In this document: positions 26,929-36,775 of the stretch, one piece after another
How positions within the stretch are numbered: the stretch's first letter is position 1
Layout of the letters: every line of letters begins with the position of its first letter
Source: Kitasatospora aureofaciens
Lineage (GTDB): Bacteria; Actinomycetota; Actinomycetes; Streptomycetales; Streptomycetaceae
Assembly: GCF_019192735.1 (NCBI RefSeq)
Contig: NZ_JAHTKP010000007.1
Location: 124,001 to 188,000 of the forward strand
Direction: 5' to 3'
DNA: 64,000 nt
Made by a program: the position numbers and the translations under genes
The notes under the pieces: generated by a model
What the model saw: only the letters and a program-made list of their open reading frames with translations
The model's database searches: none
Told to the model about the DNA's origin: nothing

Positions 26929-26970
26929 CGGTGAGCCTTCGGGGCTGACAGCCGGGCTGACGTCCGGTGT

Positions 26971-27016
26971 GCAGGCGGGGCGGGTACGGGCTTTCGGCCC
27001 GGCCCGCCCCGCCTGC
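26971..27016 (+). terminator. Terminator hairpin between the propeller gene and pepN
   Basis: GCAGGCGGGGCGGG (26971-26984) pairs perfectly with 27003-27016; the inner GGGC and GCCC can pair as well. It lies 42 bases past the stop. Confidence 0.85.
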
Positions 27017-27087
27017 GATGATTCGGCGGGCTCGTCCGTTGGGCATGGGAGGATGCGAAACACCAGCCCGACGAAGGAGTTCAGCGA

Positions 27088-29682
27088 GTGCCCGGCACCA
27101 ACCTGACCCGTGAGGAGGCCCGCACCCGGGCCGACCTGCTGCACGTGGACGCGTACGACATCGAGCTCGACCTGAGCTCGGCCCGCGAGGGCGGGACCTT
27201 CCGTTCCACCACCGTGGTCCGGTTCACCGCCACCACCCCCGGCGCGGACAGCTTCATCGACCTCGTCGCCCCGAGCGTCGAGGAGATCACCCTCAACGGC
27301 GCCCCGCTCGACCCCGCGAGCTTCGCCGACAGCCGGATCCCGCTGCCGGACCTCGCGGCCGAGAACGAGCTGCGCGTCGTCGCCGACTGCGCCTACACCA
27401 ACACCGGTGAGGGCCTGCACCGGTTCGTCGACCCGGTCGACGGCGAGACCTACCTGTACACCCAGTTCGAGGTGCCGGACGCCCGCCGCGTCTTCGCCTC
27501 CTTCGAACAGCCCGACCTGAAGGCCACGTTCGCGTTCACCGTGACCGCCCCCAAGGGCTGGGTCGTGGTCTCCAACTCGCCCACCCCGGTGCCGGCCGGC
27601 GACGGCACTGCGTCCAACGGTCAGGATGTCCAGGTGTGGACGTTCGAGCCGACCGGCCGGATCTCCAGCTACATCACGGCGCTCGTCGCCGGCCCGTACG
27701 TCGGCGTCTTCGACAGCTACGAGAACGGCGAGCAGAAGGTGCCGCTCGGCGTCTACTGCCGGCCCTCGCTGCGCGAATTCCTCGACGCCGACGCCGTGTT
27801 CGCGGTCACCAAGCAGGGCTTCGACTACTTCCAGGAGAAGTTCGACTTCCCCTACCCGTTCGCGAAGTACGACCAGCTGTTCGTCCCGGAGTTCAACGCC
27901 GGCGCGATGGAGAACGCGGGCGCCGTCACCCTGCGCGACCAGTACGTGTTCCGCTCCAAGGTCACCGACGCCGCGTACGAGTCCCGCGCCGCGACGATCC
28001 TGCACGAGCTCGCCCACATGTGGTTCGGCGACCTCGTCACCATGGAGTGGTGGAACGACCTCTGGCTCAACGAGTCCTTCGCCACCTTCGCCGAGGCCGT
28101 CTGCCAGGCCGAGGCCCCCGGCTCCAAGTGGCCGCACTCCTGGACCACCTTCGCCAACCAGATGAAGACCTGGGCGTACCGGCAGGACCAGCTGCCGTCC
28201 ACCCACCCGATCATGGCCGACATCAACGACCTGGAGGACGTCCAGGTCAACTTCGACGGCATCACCTACGCCAAGGGCGCGTCGGTGCTCAAGCAGCTCG
28301 TCGCCTACGTCGGCCAGGACGCCTTCTTCCAAGGCGTGCAGGCCTACTTCAAGCGCCACGCCTGGGGCAACACCCGGCTCGGCGACCTGCTCGGAGCCCT
28401 GGAGGAGGCCAGCGGACGCGACCTCAAGGCCTGGTCCAAGGCCTGGCTGGAGACCGCCGGCATCAACGTGCTGCGGCCCGCGATCGTCCTGAACACGGAC
28501 GGCGAGATCGAGTCCTTCACCGTCCTGCAGGAGGCCCCCGCGCTGCCCGCCGGTGCCAAGGGCGAGGCCGTGCTGCGTCCGCACCGCGTCGCCATCGGCC
28601 TGTACGAGCTCGTCGACGGCACGCTCGTACGCACCGACCGGATCGAGCTCGACGTCGACGGGCCGCGCACCGAGGTGCCGGAGCTCGTCGGGCGGCACCG
28701 GCCGGCCGTCGTCCTGCTCAACGACGACGACCTCTCCTACGCCAAGATCCGGCTCGACGAGGACTCGCTCGCCGTCGTCACCGAGCACCTCGGCGGGTTC
28801 ACCGAGTCGCTGCCGCGCGCCCTGTGCTGGGCCTCCGCCTGGGACATGACCCGCGACGGCGAACTCGCCGCCCGCGACTACCTGTCGCTCGCCCTCTCCG
28901 GCATCGGGCGCGAGACCGACATCGGCGTCGTCCAGTCCGTGCAGCGGCAGGTCAAGCTCGCCCTCGACGCCTACACCGACCCCGCGTGGCGCGAGCAGGG
29001 CCTCGCCCGCTGGGCCGCCGCCGCCGAGGAGCACCTGCGGGCCGCCGAACCCGCCGGCGACCACCAGCTCGCCTGGGCCCGCGCCCTCGCCGCCGTCGCC
29101 CGCACCGACGGGCAGCTCGACCTGCTCGCCGGGCTGCTGGACGGCACGGTGGAGGTCAAGGGCCTCGCCGTCGACACCGAGCTGCGCTGGACCCTGCTCA
29201 CCCGGCTCGCCGCCACCGGCCGCGCCGACGAGGTGGCCATCGCCGCCGAGCTGGAGCGCGACAACACCGCGGCCGGCCAGGAGCACGCCGCCACCTGCCG
29301 CGCCGCCCGGCCCACCGCCGAGGCCAAGGCCGAGGCGTGGGCGGCGGTCGTCGAGTCGGACACGCTCACCAACTACGTCCAGGAAGCGACCATCGCCGGC
29401 TTCCAGCAGGCCGACCAGCGCGAGCTGCTCGCGTCGTACGCGGCGAAGTACTTCGCGGCCGTGAAGGAGGTCTGGGAGACCCGCAGCCACGAGATCTCGC
29501 AGCAGATCATCGTCGGGCTGTACCCGGCGCTCCAGGTCACGCAGGAGACGGTGGACGCGACGGACGCGTGGCTGGCCTCCGCCGAGCCGGCGCCGGCGCT
29601 GCGGCGGCAGGTCGTCGAAGCGCGGGCCGGGATCGAGCGGGCGCTCAAGGCGCAGGCCGCCGACCGGGCGGCGGGTCGCTGA
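27088..29682 (+). CDS. pepN: Aminopeptidase N (M1 family)
   Basis: 864 residues from a GTG preceded by GAAGGAG. The zinc site is H306-E307-L-A-H310 with E329 in LNESFATF; the exopeptidase motif GAMEN is at 272-276. The N-terminal beta domain and the long helical C-terminal domain have normal length for bacterial PepN. It releases N-terminal residues from peptides in the cytosol; there is no signal peptide. It is monocistronic between two strong terminators. Confidence 0.95.
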   Translation: MPGTNLTREEARTRADLLHVDAYDIELDLSSAREGGTFRSTTVVRFTATTPGADSFIDLVAPSVEEITLNGAPLDPASFADSRIPLPDLAAENELRVVADCAYTNTGEGLHRFVDPVDGETYLYTQFEVPDARRVFASFEQPDLKATFAFTVTAPKGWVVVSNSPTPVPAGDGTASNGQDVQVWTFEPTGRISSYITALVAGPYVGVFDSYENGEQKVPLGVYCRPSLREFLDADAVFAVTKQGFDYFQEKFDFPYPFAKYDQLFVPEFNAGAMENAGAVTLRDQYVFRSKVTDAAYESRAATILHELAHMWFGDLVTMEWWNDLWLNESFATFAEAVCQAEAPGSKWPHSWTTFANQMKTWAYRQDQLPSTHPIMADINDLEDVQVNFDGITYAKGASVLKQLVAYVGQDAFFQGVQAYFKRHAWGNTRLGDLLGALEEASGRDLKAWSKAWLETAGINVLRPAIVLNTDGEIESFTVLQEAPALPAGAKGEAVLRPHRVAIGLYELVDGTLVRTDRIELDVDGPRTEVPELVGRHRPAVVLLNDDDLSYAKIRLDEDSLAVVTEHLGGFTESLPRALCWASAWDMTRDGELAARDYLSLALSGIGRETDIGVVQSVQRQVKLALDAYTDPAWREQGLARWAAAAEEHLRAAEPAGDHQLAWARALAAVARTDGQLDLLAGLLDGTVEVKGLAVDTELRWTLLTRLAATGRADEVAIAAELERDNTAAGQEHAATCRAARPTAEAKAEAWAAVVESDTLTNYVQEATIAGFQQADQRELLASYAAKYFAAVKEVWETRSHEISQQIIVGLYPALQVTQETVDATDAWLASAEPAPALRRQVVEARAGIERALKAQAADRAAGR

Positions 29683-29695
29683 CGCCGTAGGAATG

Positions 29696-29735
29696 CCCGA
29701 AGGGGCGCCGGACTCGGGTCCGGCGCCCCTTCGGG
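29696..29735. terminator. Bidirectional terminator after pepN
   Basis: CCCGAAGGGGCGCCGGAC (29696-29713) pairs perfectly with 29718-29735 around TCGG, followed by GTTTG. It separates convergent pepN and a small membrane protein gene. Confidence 0.92.
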
Positions 29736-29772
29736 GTTTGCGGGTCTTGGTGGACGGCCGTCGGACCGTCGG

Positions 29773-30003
29773 CTACTTCTTCTTGCCCTTGTTGCCGTAC
29801 GGCAGGCCCGCGAGGGCGGCGATGATCGCGAAGGCCACGATCGGGATCAGCACGTACAGGCCGATGGTCTGGCCGACGCTCAGGCCGGCGCCCGGGTCGT
29901 CGCCATCGTCCCGGGTGAGGGCCATGGCGGGCGACGACAGCAGCATCATCAGCGTGACCGTTGCGGAGACCGCGCCGGCTCGCAAAGCGTTCCTCTTGTC
30001 CAC
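29773..30003 (-). CDS. Small membrane protein with signal-like N-terminus and Lys-rich tail
   Basis: 76 residues from the GTG at 30001-30003 (a TTG nine bases upstream is possible). The first helix (SATVTLMMLLSSPAMALT) looks like a signal peptide. A short acidic loop, DDGDDPG, follows, then a second helix (GLYVLIPIVAFAIIAALAG) and the tail YGNKGKKK. Basic residues after the second helix place the tail in the cytosol. I do not recognise a family with a known role. The 156 bases upstream of the next gene's stop (30013-30168) are G-rich and empty. Confidence 0.75.
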   Translation of the reverse strand: MDKRNALRAGAVSATVTLMMLLSSPAMALTRDDGDDPGAGLSVGQTIGLYVLIPIVAFAIIAALAGLPYGNKGKKK

Positions 30004-30168
30004 GATTTCCAACTTACCCGCCGCTTATGGACCCCCGCGCGCCGGGGTCGGCCTTCCGGGAGGTGGCGGGCCGGGGGTGGGGGCCCTGCGGGACGGGGGG
30101 CGGCGGGAGCGGGCTGGCCGTGGTGGGATGGCCCGGCACGCCTGGGGGTGTGCCGGGCAGGGTAAGGG

Positions 30169-32292
30169 TCAGGCCGGGCGGGGTGGGGTCGGGGCCAGGA
30201 GGTGGGCGAGGAAGGGGGCCGCCGGGGTCGTGGCCAGGGTGTCGAGGGTGACCGGGTGGCCGGCGCCGTCGGCGATCGGGAGGCGCCAGTTCGGGTACTG
30301 GTCCCAGGTGCCGGGCAGGTTCTGCGGGCGCGGGTCGCCGACCAGGTCCGGCAGCCAGACGCCGACCAGCCCCGCCCCGGTGGCGGCCAGGAAGCGGTAC
30401 AGCACCGGCATCGACAGCGGCTCGTCCGGCGCCAGCAGCCCCAGCCTGGTCAGCGCGGCACGCCAGTCCGCCAGCTCCCCCGCCGCCTCCGCCTGCTCCT
30501 CCCCCAGCGGGCGGGCCAGCAGCCCCAGCCGGTGCCGCAGCTCGACGTGCTCGCCGGAGAGGCGGGCCGCCGTACTCGGCAGGTCGTGGGTGGTGAGGGT
30601 GGCCAGACAGCCCGTCCGCCAGCGGTCCGGCGCCAGGATCTCCCCGCCCGCCGGCCAGTCCCGCTCGAACCAGAGGACGGACGTCCCGAGGATCCCGCGC
30701 GCCGCCAGCTCCTCGCGGACCCCCGGCTCAACCGTCCCCAGGTCCTCGCCGATCACCGCCGTCCCCGCCCGGTGCGCCTCCAGCGCCAGCACCCCGAGCA
30801 TCGCCTCCGCGTCGTAGCGGACGTACGCGCCCTCGGTCGGCGCGTGCCCGTCCGGCACCCACCAGAGCCGGAACAGACCCATCACGTGGTCGATCCGCAC
30901 GGCCCCCGCGTGCCGGGCGGCGGCCCGCAGCAGCTCCGCGTACGGGGCGTAGCCGGCCGCGGCGAGCGCGTCCGGGCGCCAGGGCGGCAGGCCCCAGTCC
31001 TGGCCGTGCGCGTTGAAGGCGTCCGGCGGGGCGCCGACCGAGATGCCGCCGGCCAGCACGTCCTGCAGCGCCCAGGCGTCCGCGCCGTCCGGGTGGACGC
31101 CGACGGCGAGGTCGTGGATCAGCCCGACCGGCATGCCGGCCTCCCGGGCCGCCGCCTGGGCGGCGGCGAGTTGCTGGTCGACCTGCCAGGCGAGCCAGCG
31201 GTGGAACTCGACCCGGTCGGCGCACTCCTTCCGGGCGCGCTCCACCTGCGACCCGTCCGGGTGGCGCAGCCCCTTCGGCCAGGCGTGCCAGTCCGGGCCG
31301 TGCACCTCGGCGAGCGCGTTCCAGAGGGCGTACCGCTCCAGCCACTCGCCCTCGCGGCGCCGGTACGCCCGGTACGCGGCCTCGCGGCCGGCCCCGCGCG
31401 GCACCTCGTGCAGCAGCTCCAGCGCCTCGCGCTTGAGCGTCCAGACGGCGTCCCGGTCGATCAGGCCGTCGTGCGCCAGCACCTCGGCGCGGAGCCGGGC
31501 GGCCCGGCGGCCCAGTTCCTCGGCCTCGGCGCGCTGGTCGCCGGCGAGGTAGGCGTACTCGGGGACGGCCTCGACGCGCAGGTGGACGGGGTCTGCGAAG
31601 CGGCGGGAGGAGGGGCGGTAGGGGGACGGGTCGGAGGGGGCGCCGGGGAGGCCGGCGTGGAGGGGGTTGATCTGGACGAAGCCTGCGCCGAGGTCGGCGC
31701 CCGCCCACTGCGCGAGGTCGGCGAGGTCGCCGAGGTCGCCCATGCCCCAGGAGCGGCCGGAGAGGACGGAGTACAGCTGGGCGAGGAACCCCCAGCTGCG
31801 GCCGGGGAGTTGGGGGAGCTTCGCGGGGGCGACGATCAGTGCCGCCTGGGCCTTGCCGCTGCTCGTCTCCGCTTTGAGGACGTGCCGCCCGAGGGGGAGA
31901 TCGGCCGGCAGCCAGTGCGAGTGGCCGCGGGGGAGCTCCCAAGCGCCGCCGTCCTCCAGCTCCACGTGCAGGCGCGCATCGGCGGGCACGTCCAGTGCCG
32001 TACGGCGCCCTTGGCGGACTACGACGCACGGTGGCAGCAACCGGGCCTGCAGCTCGGCCCGGTGACGCTCCAACACCTCCCGCACCTCCTCCGGCGTCCC
32101 CGCCGCCACCCCGAGCGCCCCCAGCACCGCCACCAGCGTCCGCGCCCCCACGGGCACCCCGCCCGGCCCCGGATCCCGCGTATCCACCCCGTACGCCTGG
32201 GCCAGCGCCACCAGCTCGGCGGGAGGTGCCGGCGCGTCCTGCGTCGGCACCTTCAGCCCGTCGGCTCCGTCACGGTCGAGATAAGCGGCCAC
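30169..32292 (-). CDS. malQ: 4-alpha-glucanotransferase (amylomaltase, GH77)
   Basis: 707 residues from a GTG. The N-terminal 160 residues form an extension found in actinobacterial and enteric MalQ; the GH77 barrel starts near SWGFLAQLYSVLSGRSWGMG. Catalytic residues: nucleophile D468 in RIDHVMGLFRLWW, acid/base E516 in VIGEDLGTVEPG, and D570 in TTHDLPSTAARLSG. It transfers maltosyl units between alpha-1,4-glucans in glycogen and maltodextrin metabolism. It stands alone, with no maltose transporter next to it. Start codon is moderately sure. Confidence 0.94.
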   Translation of the reverse strand: MAAYLDRDGADGLKVPTQDAPAPPAELVALAQAYGVDTRDPGPGGVPVGARTLVAVLGALGVAAGTPEEVREVLERHRAELQARLLPPCVVVRQGRRTALDVPADARLHVELEDGGAWELPRGHSHWLPADLPLGRHVLKAETSSGKAQAALIVAPAKLPQLPGRSWGFLAQLYSVLSGRSWGMGDLGDLADLAQWAGADLGAGFVQINPLHAGLPGAPSDPSPYRPSSRRFADPVHLRVEAVPEYAYLAGDQRAEAEELGRRAARLRAEVLAHDGLIDRDAVWTLKREALELLHEVPRGAGREAAYRAYRRREGEWLERYALWNALAEVHGPDWHAWPKGLRHPDGSQVERARKECADRVEFHRWLAWQVDQQLAAAQAAAREAGMPVGLIHDLAVGVHPDGADAWALQDVLAGGISVGAPPDAFNAHGQDWGLPPWRPDALAAAGYAPYAELLRAAARHAGAVRIDHVMGLFRLWWVPDGHAPTEGAYVRYDAEAMLGVLALEAHRAGTAVIGEDLGTVEPGVREELAARGILGTSVLWFERDWPAGGEILAPDRWRTGCLATLTTHDLPSTAARLSGEHVELRHRLGLLARPLGEEQAEAAGELADWRAALTRLGLLAPDEPLSMPVLYRFLAATGAGLVGVWLPDLVGDPRPQNLPGTWDQYPNWRLPIADGAGHPVTLDTLATTPAAPFLAHLLAPTPPRPA

Positions 32293-32688
32293 TCGCGGCT
32301 CCTACGATGTCTCGGCAACGCCTGGTCAGGACGACCACAGTCCTACCCGCGTGACGACCCGATGACCCAGCGCGACACGTGTGCGACCCCGGATCGGCTG
32401 CCGCCCTCCCGGGGGGAGGGGGCAGGGCGGGGGGCCGTCGGGCGGGGTCAAGGGCTGGGGGACGCGAGAGGGGGGAGGTCGACGGGTGGGCGGGGGCAGG
32501 GCGGGCGCGGGGCCGATGTACGGGGAGTGAAGGCCGACGGTACGTCGGGGGCAAGTCGGGGCCCGGGACGGTGGAGGCCGGGAGTGATCAACGGGGCAAA
32601 GTGGACATACCTGACGGCGACGTTGACACCGGGTTGGGTAGCTGGTGGGGTTGCGGCGATGTGGTCCAGGCCTGGCGAGGAGGCTCCT
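32293..32688. other. G-rich intergenic region between divergent malQ and GH84 genes
   Basis: 396 bases, with many runs of four or more G on the plus strand (about 32405-32530). It must hold promoters for both genes. Frames reading through it lack a ribosome site until the AGGAGG at 32680-32685. No convincing inverted repeat is seen. Confidence 0.5.
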
Positions 32689-35600
32689 GTGCAAGCCCGA
32701 GTTTCCGTTGTGGCCGGGCGGCGGCTGCGGCAGCAGTTGGAGCAGAGCCCGGCGTTGCGGGAGGTGCTCTACCACCCGACCGCGTTGGCGGCGCGGCGGG
32801 CCACGGCGCGGACGTGCCGTCAGCTGGCGCCGCGGACGGCGGACCGGCTGATCGCGGATCTGAAGGGGACGGAGCCGCTGCTGGCGTCGGTGCGCGCGGA
32901 GCGCGCGCCCGGGCGGCCGGGGCGGCCGGGGCGGCCGGGGCGGCGGACGATGCAGATCGCGGCGGGTGTCGCGGCGGCCGCCGTGGTCGGCGGGCTGCTG
33001 GCGGGGCCGGTGCCGTCGGCGGCGGCGTACGCGGCCGCGTCGGGGCCGGACGTGGTGAGCACCGCGCCGCAGACGCCGCTGGGAAGTGTGACGAACCCGC
33101 AGGTGTTCCCGCGGCCGCAGGAGCAGACGGTGGCGGGCAAGCCGGTCGCAGTGCCGGCGGAAGTGACGCTGGTGACCACGCCGAAGGCGGATCACGGCGC
33201 CGTTGACGCCGTCCGCGATGTGCTCGGGATCGCCGGGGCGACGGCCATCACGCCGCAGGTGGACGCGGGCACCCCGGCCGCGGGCTCGCTGGTGGTGTAC
33301 ATCGGCGGGCCGGCCGAGGGGGCGGACGGCACGGTGGACCGGGCGCTGCGCGACCTGGCGGCCGCGGCCGGCGGCAAGGACGCGCCGTCGCTGATCGGGC
33401 TGCCGATCGGCGGCTACGTGCTGTCGGCAGGTCAGCTGCCCGCCCAGGGCAGCGGGACGTACGGCGCGGTGGTGCTGGCCGGCGCGGACGCGGCGGGCAC
33501 CTTCTACGCGGCGCAGAGCCTGCGCCAGCTGCTGGCCGCCGTACCGGCCGGGCAGGGGCAGGCGCCGGGTGCGGCGGGGCTCGGGCTGCCGGGCATCACG
33601 CTGCGCGACTGGCCGTCGGGGGCGCCGGTGCGGGGTACCGCGGAGGCGTTCTACGGCACGCCGTGGACGGCGCAGCAGCGGCTGGACCAGGTGGACTTCC
33701 TCGGCCGCTCCAAGCAGAACTTCTACCTCTACGCGCCTGGTGACGACCCGTACCGGCTGTCGCGCTGGCGCGACGCCTACCCGGCCGAGAAGGCCGCGGA
33801 GCTGCGGGCGCTGGGCGGCCGGGCGGCGCAGAACCACGTCACGCTCGGCTACGCCGTCGACCCGGGGCAGTCGTTCTGCTTCAGCTCCGGCAAGGACGTG
33901 GACGCGCTGGTGGCGAAGCTGGACGGGCTGCGCGCGCTCGGCTTCACGGCGTTCCAGCTGCAGTTCCTGGACGTCAGCTACGACGAGTGGCACTGCAGCG
34001 ACGACCGCTCGACGTACGGCACCGGGCCGGCCGCCGCCGCCAAGGCGCAGGCCGCGCTGGCGGCCAAGGTGCAGGACCGGCTGATCGCGAAGAACCCGGG
34101 CCTGGCGCCGCTGTCGGTCGTCCCGACCGAGTACCACCAGTCCGGGTCCACGCCGTACCGCAAGGCGCTGGCGGACGCGCTGCCGGCCGGGGTGCAGGTG
34201 GCGTGGAGCGGGGTCGGGGTGATCCCGGAGAAGATCACGGGCGCTCAGACGGCCGACACCGCGGGCCTGTACGGGCATCCGCTGGTCACCATGGACAACT
34301 ACCCGGTCAACGACGCCAGTCCGGACCGGCTCTTCCTCGGCGCCTACACCGGCCGCGACCCGGAGGTCGCGACCCGTTCGGCGGTCATGCTGACCGGAGC
34401 CATGCAGCAGCCGGTGGCCTCCCGGATAGCCCTGGCCACGGCCGGCGACTTCGCCTGGAACCCGGCCGGGTACAAGCCGGACGAGTCCTGGCAGGCCGCG
34501 CTGCGCTCGCTGGCCGGCCCGACCGGCGCCGCGGCCACCCCGGCCGGGACGGCCCTGTCGGCGGTCACCGCGCTGGCCGGGAACAGTTCGTCCTCGCCGC
34601 TGTCGAAGCAGGAGTCGGGCTATCTGACGCCGCTGCTGGACAAGTTCTGGGCCACCGCCGAACCCACCTCGGGCGCCGGTCCCGACCTCGCCAGGCTGAT
34701 AGAGGCCGCGGCCCCGCTGCGGGACGCCTTCGGCGCGATGGCCAAGGCCCAGGAGACCCTCACCGACACCCAGGCGACGTCCGCGCTGGCCGCCGAGGCC
34801 GCGCCGTGGCTGGCGCCGCTGAGCAACTACGGGCTGGCCGGGCAGGCCGCCCTCGACATGCTGCTGGCCCAGCACGGCGGCGACGGCGCCGCCGCGTGGA
34901 AGGCCCGGGTGGAGCTGAACCGGCTGCGCGAGCAGCTGGCCCAGAGCCCGGCGACGATCGGCGCGGGCGTGCTCGGCCCGTTCCTGGAGCGCGCGGTGAA
35001 GGCTGCCGACAACTGGGCCGGCGTGGTCAGCAGCGGCCTCATCCCGACGACCACCATGGGCACCGCGCACGACCACCTGCCGGCGCTGATGACCGACGGC
35101 GTGTCCGACACCTTCTACTGGAGCTCCGCTCCCCCGCAGCCGGGCGACGCCGTCGGCGTGGACCTCGGCGCCGGGCGCCCGGTCGGCAGCGTCACCGTGC
35201 TCATGGGCGGGTGGGGCAACGGCCCGGACGCCCAGACCGCGGTCGACGACTACATCCGCGACGGCGTGCTGGAGTACACCACCGGCGAGGGCGGCTGGCA
35301 GCAGCTGGCCGTGGTCAAGAACCAGAAGACGGTCAGCGCCCAGCTGCCCGCCGGCACGGTGGTGCGGGCGGTGCGGCTGCGCGCCACCGCCGCGCAGAAG
35401 ACCGCCGTGGCGGTGCGGGAGTTCACCGTGACCGCGCCGGACGACTCCCCGGCCAGCGTCAGCGGCGGCCCGGCCGCGCTGCCCGGCTCCTCGCCGGCCG
35501 CGGTGCTGGACGGCAACCCGGACACCGCGTACCGGGCGGCCCAGCCGCCGACCGCCCAGGACGAGCCGCTGACCGTCGAGCTGGGCGCCGCCCGGCCGCT

Positions 35601-36669
35601 GGACCGGCTCACCGTGCTGACCGACCCGAGCGTGCGGGCCATCGCGACCGTCTCGCTGCGGCGCCCGGACGGCACCTGGGTCGAGATCGGCACCGTGAAC
35701 CCCGGCTACAACGAGCTGCCGGCCGGCGGGCAGAGCGCCGACGCGTTCCGGCTGGCCTGGAAGCCGGGCGGCGACCCGCCGGTCGTCAACCAGGTGATCC
35801 CCTGGTACGCGGACGCCCCGGCGGCGCGGCTCAGCCTGTCCGACCCGTCCCTGGACGTGGTGACCGGCGCGGCCGCGCCCACCCAGACCCGGGCGACGGT
35901 CGAGGCCGGCCGCCCCGAGGGCACCACCGGGACCCTGCAGGCCGACGTGCCGGCCGCGGCGAAGGGCCTGACCGTGACCCCGGCGTCCGGGGTGACGGTG
36001 CCGCGCGGCGGCCGGGTCGGGGTGCCGCTGCTGGTCGGCGCGGCCGCCGGGACGCCGTCCGGGACGTACCAGGTGCCGGTTCAGTACGTGGCCGGCTCGA
36101 CCGTCGTCAAGCAGGTGCTCCAGGTGCACGTGGTGCCGCCGACCGGCGGCGCGGACCTGGCGCTCGGTGCGAAGGCCATCTCCTCGGGCGACGAGACGCC
36201 GAACTTCCCGGCCTCGGCCGTGGCGGACGGCGACCCGAAGACCCGCTGGTCCTCGCCCGCGCGGGACGACGCCTGGGTGCAGCTGGAGCTGCCGCAGGCC
36301 GTCCACCTGGGGGCGGCGGTGCTGCACTGGCAGGCCGCGTACGCCTCCTCGTACAAGATCCAGACCTCGGCGGACGGGGTCACCTGGACGACCGCGGCGA
36401 GTGTGGACAACGGCAAGGGTGGCGACGAGACGGTGCGCTTCGACGCCGCGAACGCGAAGTTCGTGCGGATGCAGGGCGTCTCGCGGGCGACCAAGTACGG
36501 CTACTCGCTGTGGGGCATCGAGCTGTACGCGGTGACACCGCCGGCGACGCCGCCGCAGCCGCCGGTCGCGCCCCCGGCGCAGCCGGGCACGCCGGGCACC
36601 CAGCCGGGGACACCGGCCGCGCCGCCGGCTGCGGGAACGCCAGCTGCGGGAACGCCGCCGAAGCAGTAG
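32689..36669 (+). CDS. Multidomain GH84 beta-N-acetylglucosaminidase-like enzyme with carbohydrate-binding modules
   Basis: 1326 residues from the GTG at 32689, chosen for the ideal AGGAGG five bases upstream. Residues 1-87 are charged and apparently cytosolic, ending in GRPGRPGRPGRR; a membrane or signal helix follows (88-113, MQIAAGVAAAAVVGGLLAG). Then the GH84 N-terminal domain, and the catalytic barrel from about 316 (GTAEAFYGTPWTAQQRLDQV). The expected adjacent Asp pair is not complete: Q-F-L427-D428-V. Discoidin/CBM32-like modules sit near 790, 923 and 1155 (ASAVADGDPKTRWSSPARDD), with a NEW3-like module near 1064 and a Pro-rich tail. It probably acts outside the membrane on GlcNAc-containing glycans. 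Confidence 0.85.
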   Translation: MQARVSVVAGRRLRQQLEQSPALREVLYHPTALAARRATARTCRQLAPRTADRLIADLKGTEPLLASVRAERAPGRPGRPGRPGRRTMQIAAGVAAAAVVGGLLAGPVPSAAAYAAASGPDVVSTAPQTPLGSVTNPQVFPRPQEQTVAGKPVAVPAEVTLVTTPKADHGAVDAVRDVLGIAGATAITPQVDAGTPAAGSLVVYIGGPAEGADGTVDRALRDLAAAAGGKDAPSLIGLPIGGYVLSAGQLPAQGSGTYGAVVLAGADAAGTFYAAQSLRQLLAAVPAGQGQAPGAAGLGLPGITLRDWPSGAPVRGTAEAFYGTPWTAQQRLDQVDFLGRSKQNFYLYAPGDDPYRLSRWRDAYPAEKAAELRALGGRAAQNHVTLGYAVDPGQSFCFSSGKDVDALVAKLDGLRALGFTAFQLQFLDVSYDEWHCSDDRSTYGTGPAAAAKAQAALAAKVQDRLIAKNPGLAPLSVVPTEYHQSGSTPYRKALADALPAGVQVAWSGVGVIPEKITGAQTADTAGLYGHPLVTMDNYPVNDASPDRLFLGAYTGRDPEVATRSAVMLTGAMQQPVASRIALATAGDFAWNPAGYKPDESWQAALRSLAGPTGAAATPAGTALSAVTALAGNSSSSPLSKQESGYLTPLLDKFWATAEPTSGAGPDLARLIEAAAPLRDAFGAMAKAQETLTDTQATSALAAEAAPWLAPLSNYGLAGQAALDMLLAQHGGDGAAAWKARVELNRLREQLAQSPATIGAGVLGPFLERAVKAADNWAGVVSSGLIPTTTMGTAHDHLPALMTDGVSDTFYWSSAPPQPGDAVGVDLGAGRPVGSVTVLMGGWGNGPDAQTAVDDYIRDGVLEYTTGEGGWQQLAVVKNQKTVSAQLPAGTVVRAVRLRATAAQKTAVAVREFTVTAPDDSPASVSGGPAALPGSSPAAVLDGNPDTAYRAAQPPTAQDEPLTVELGAARPLDRLTVLTDPSVRAIATVSLRRPDGTWVEIGTVNPGYNELPAGGQSADAFRLAWKPGGDPPVVNQVIPWYADAPAARLSLSDPSLDVVTGAAAPTQTRATVEAGRPEGTTGTLQADVPAAAKGLTVTPASGVTVPRGGRVGVPLLVGAAAGTPSGTYQVPVQYVAGSTVVKQVLQVHVVPPTGGADLALGAKAISSGDETPNFPASAVADGDPKTRWSSPARDDAWVQLELPQAVHLGAAVLHWQAAYASSYKIQTSADGVTWTTAASVDNGKGGDETVRFDAANAKFVRMQGVSRATKYGYSLWGIELYAVTPPATPPQPPVAPPAQPGTPGTQPGTPAAPPAAGTPAAGTPPKQ

Positions 36670-36691
36670 CCGGCGAGGCCGTGAACACGGC

Positions 36692-36728
36692 GGGCCGCCG
36701 TGCTCCCCGGTGGGGTGCGCGGCGGCCC
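36692..36728. terminator. Bidirectional terminator between GH84 and HNH genes
   Basis: GGGCCGCCG (36692-36700) pairs with CGGCGGCCC (36720-36728); inside, CCCC-GGT-GGGG forms a further stem. It lies between convergent stops. Confidence 0.7.
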
Positions 36729-36775
36729 ATGAGGCGTACCGAGTGATATGACGGGCAAGCCCTTGTGGAGCGGGG

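Noticed and set aside
25057..29490. Very long minus-strand open frame opposite the propeller and pepN genes
   Set aside because: It mirrors two certain plus-strand genes; third-position GC bias keeps the opposite strand free of stops. The translation is low-complexity Gly/Val/Arg/Asp with no motif and no ribosome site.
30202..32688. Upstream extension of the GH84 reading frame through the antisense of malQ
   Set aside because: The frame is open only because of GC bias opposite malQ; the AGGAGG and GTG at 32689 mark the start.
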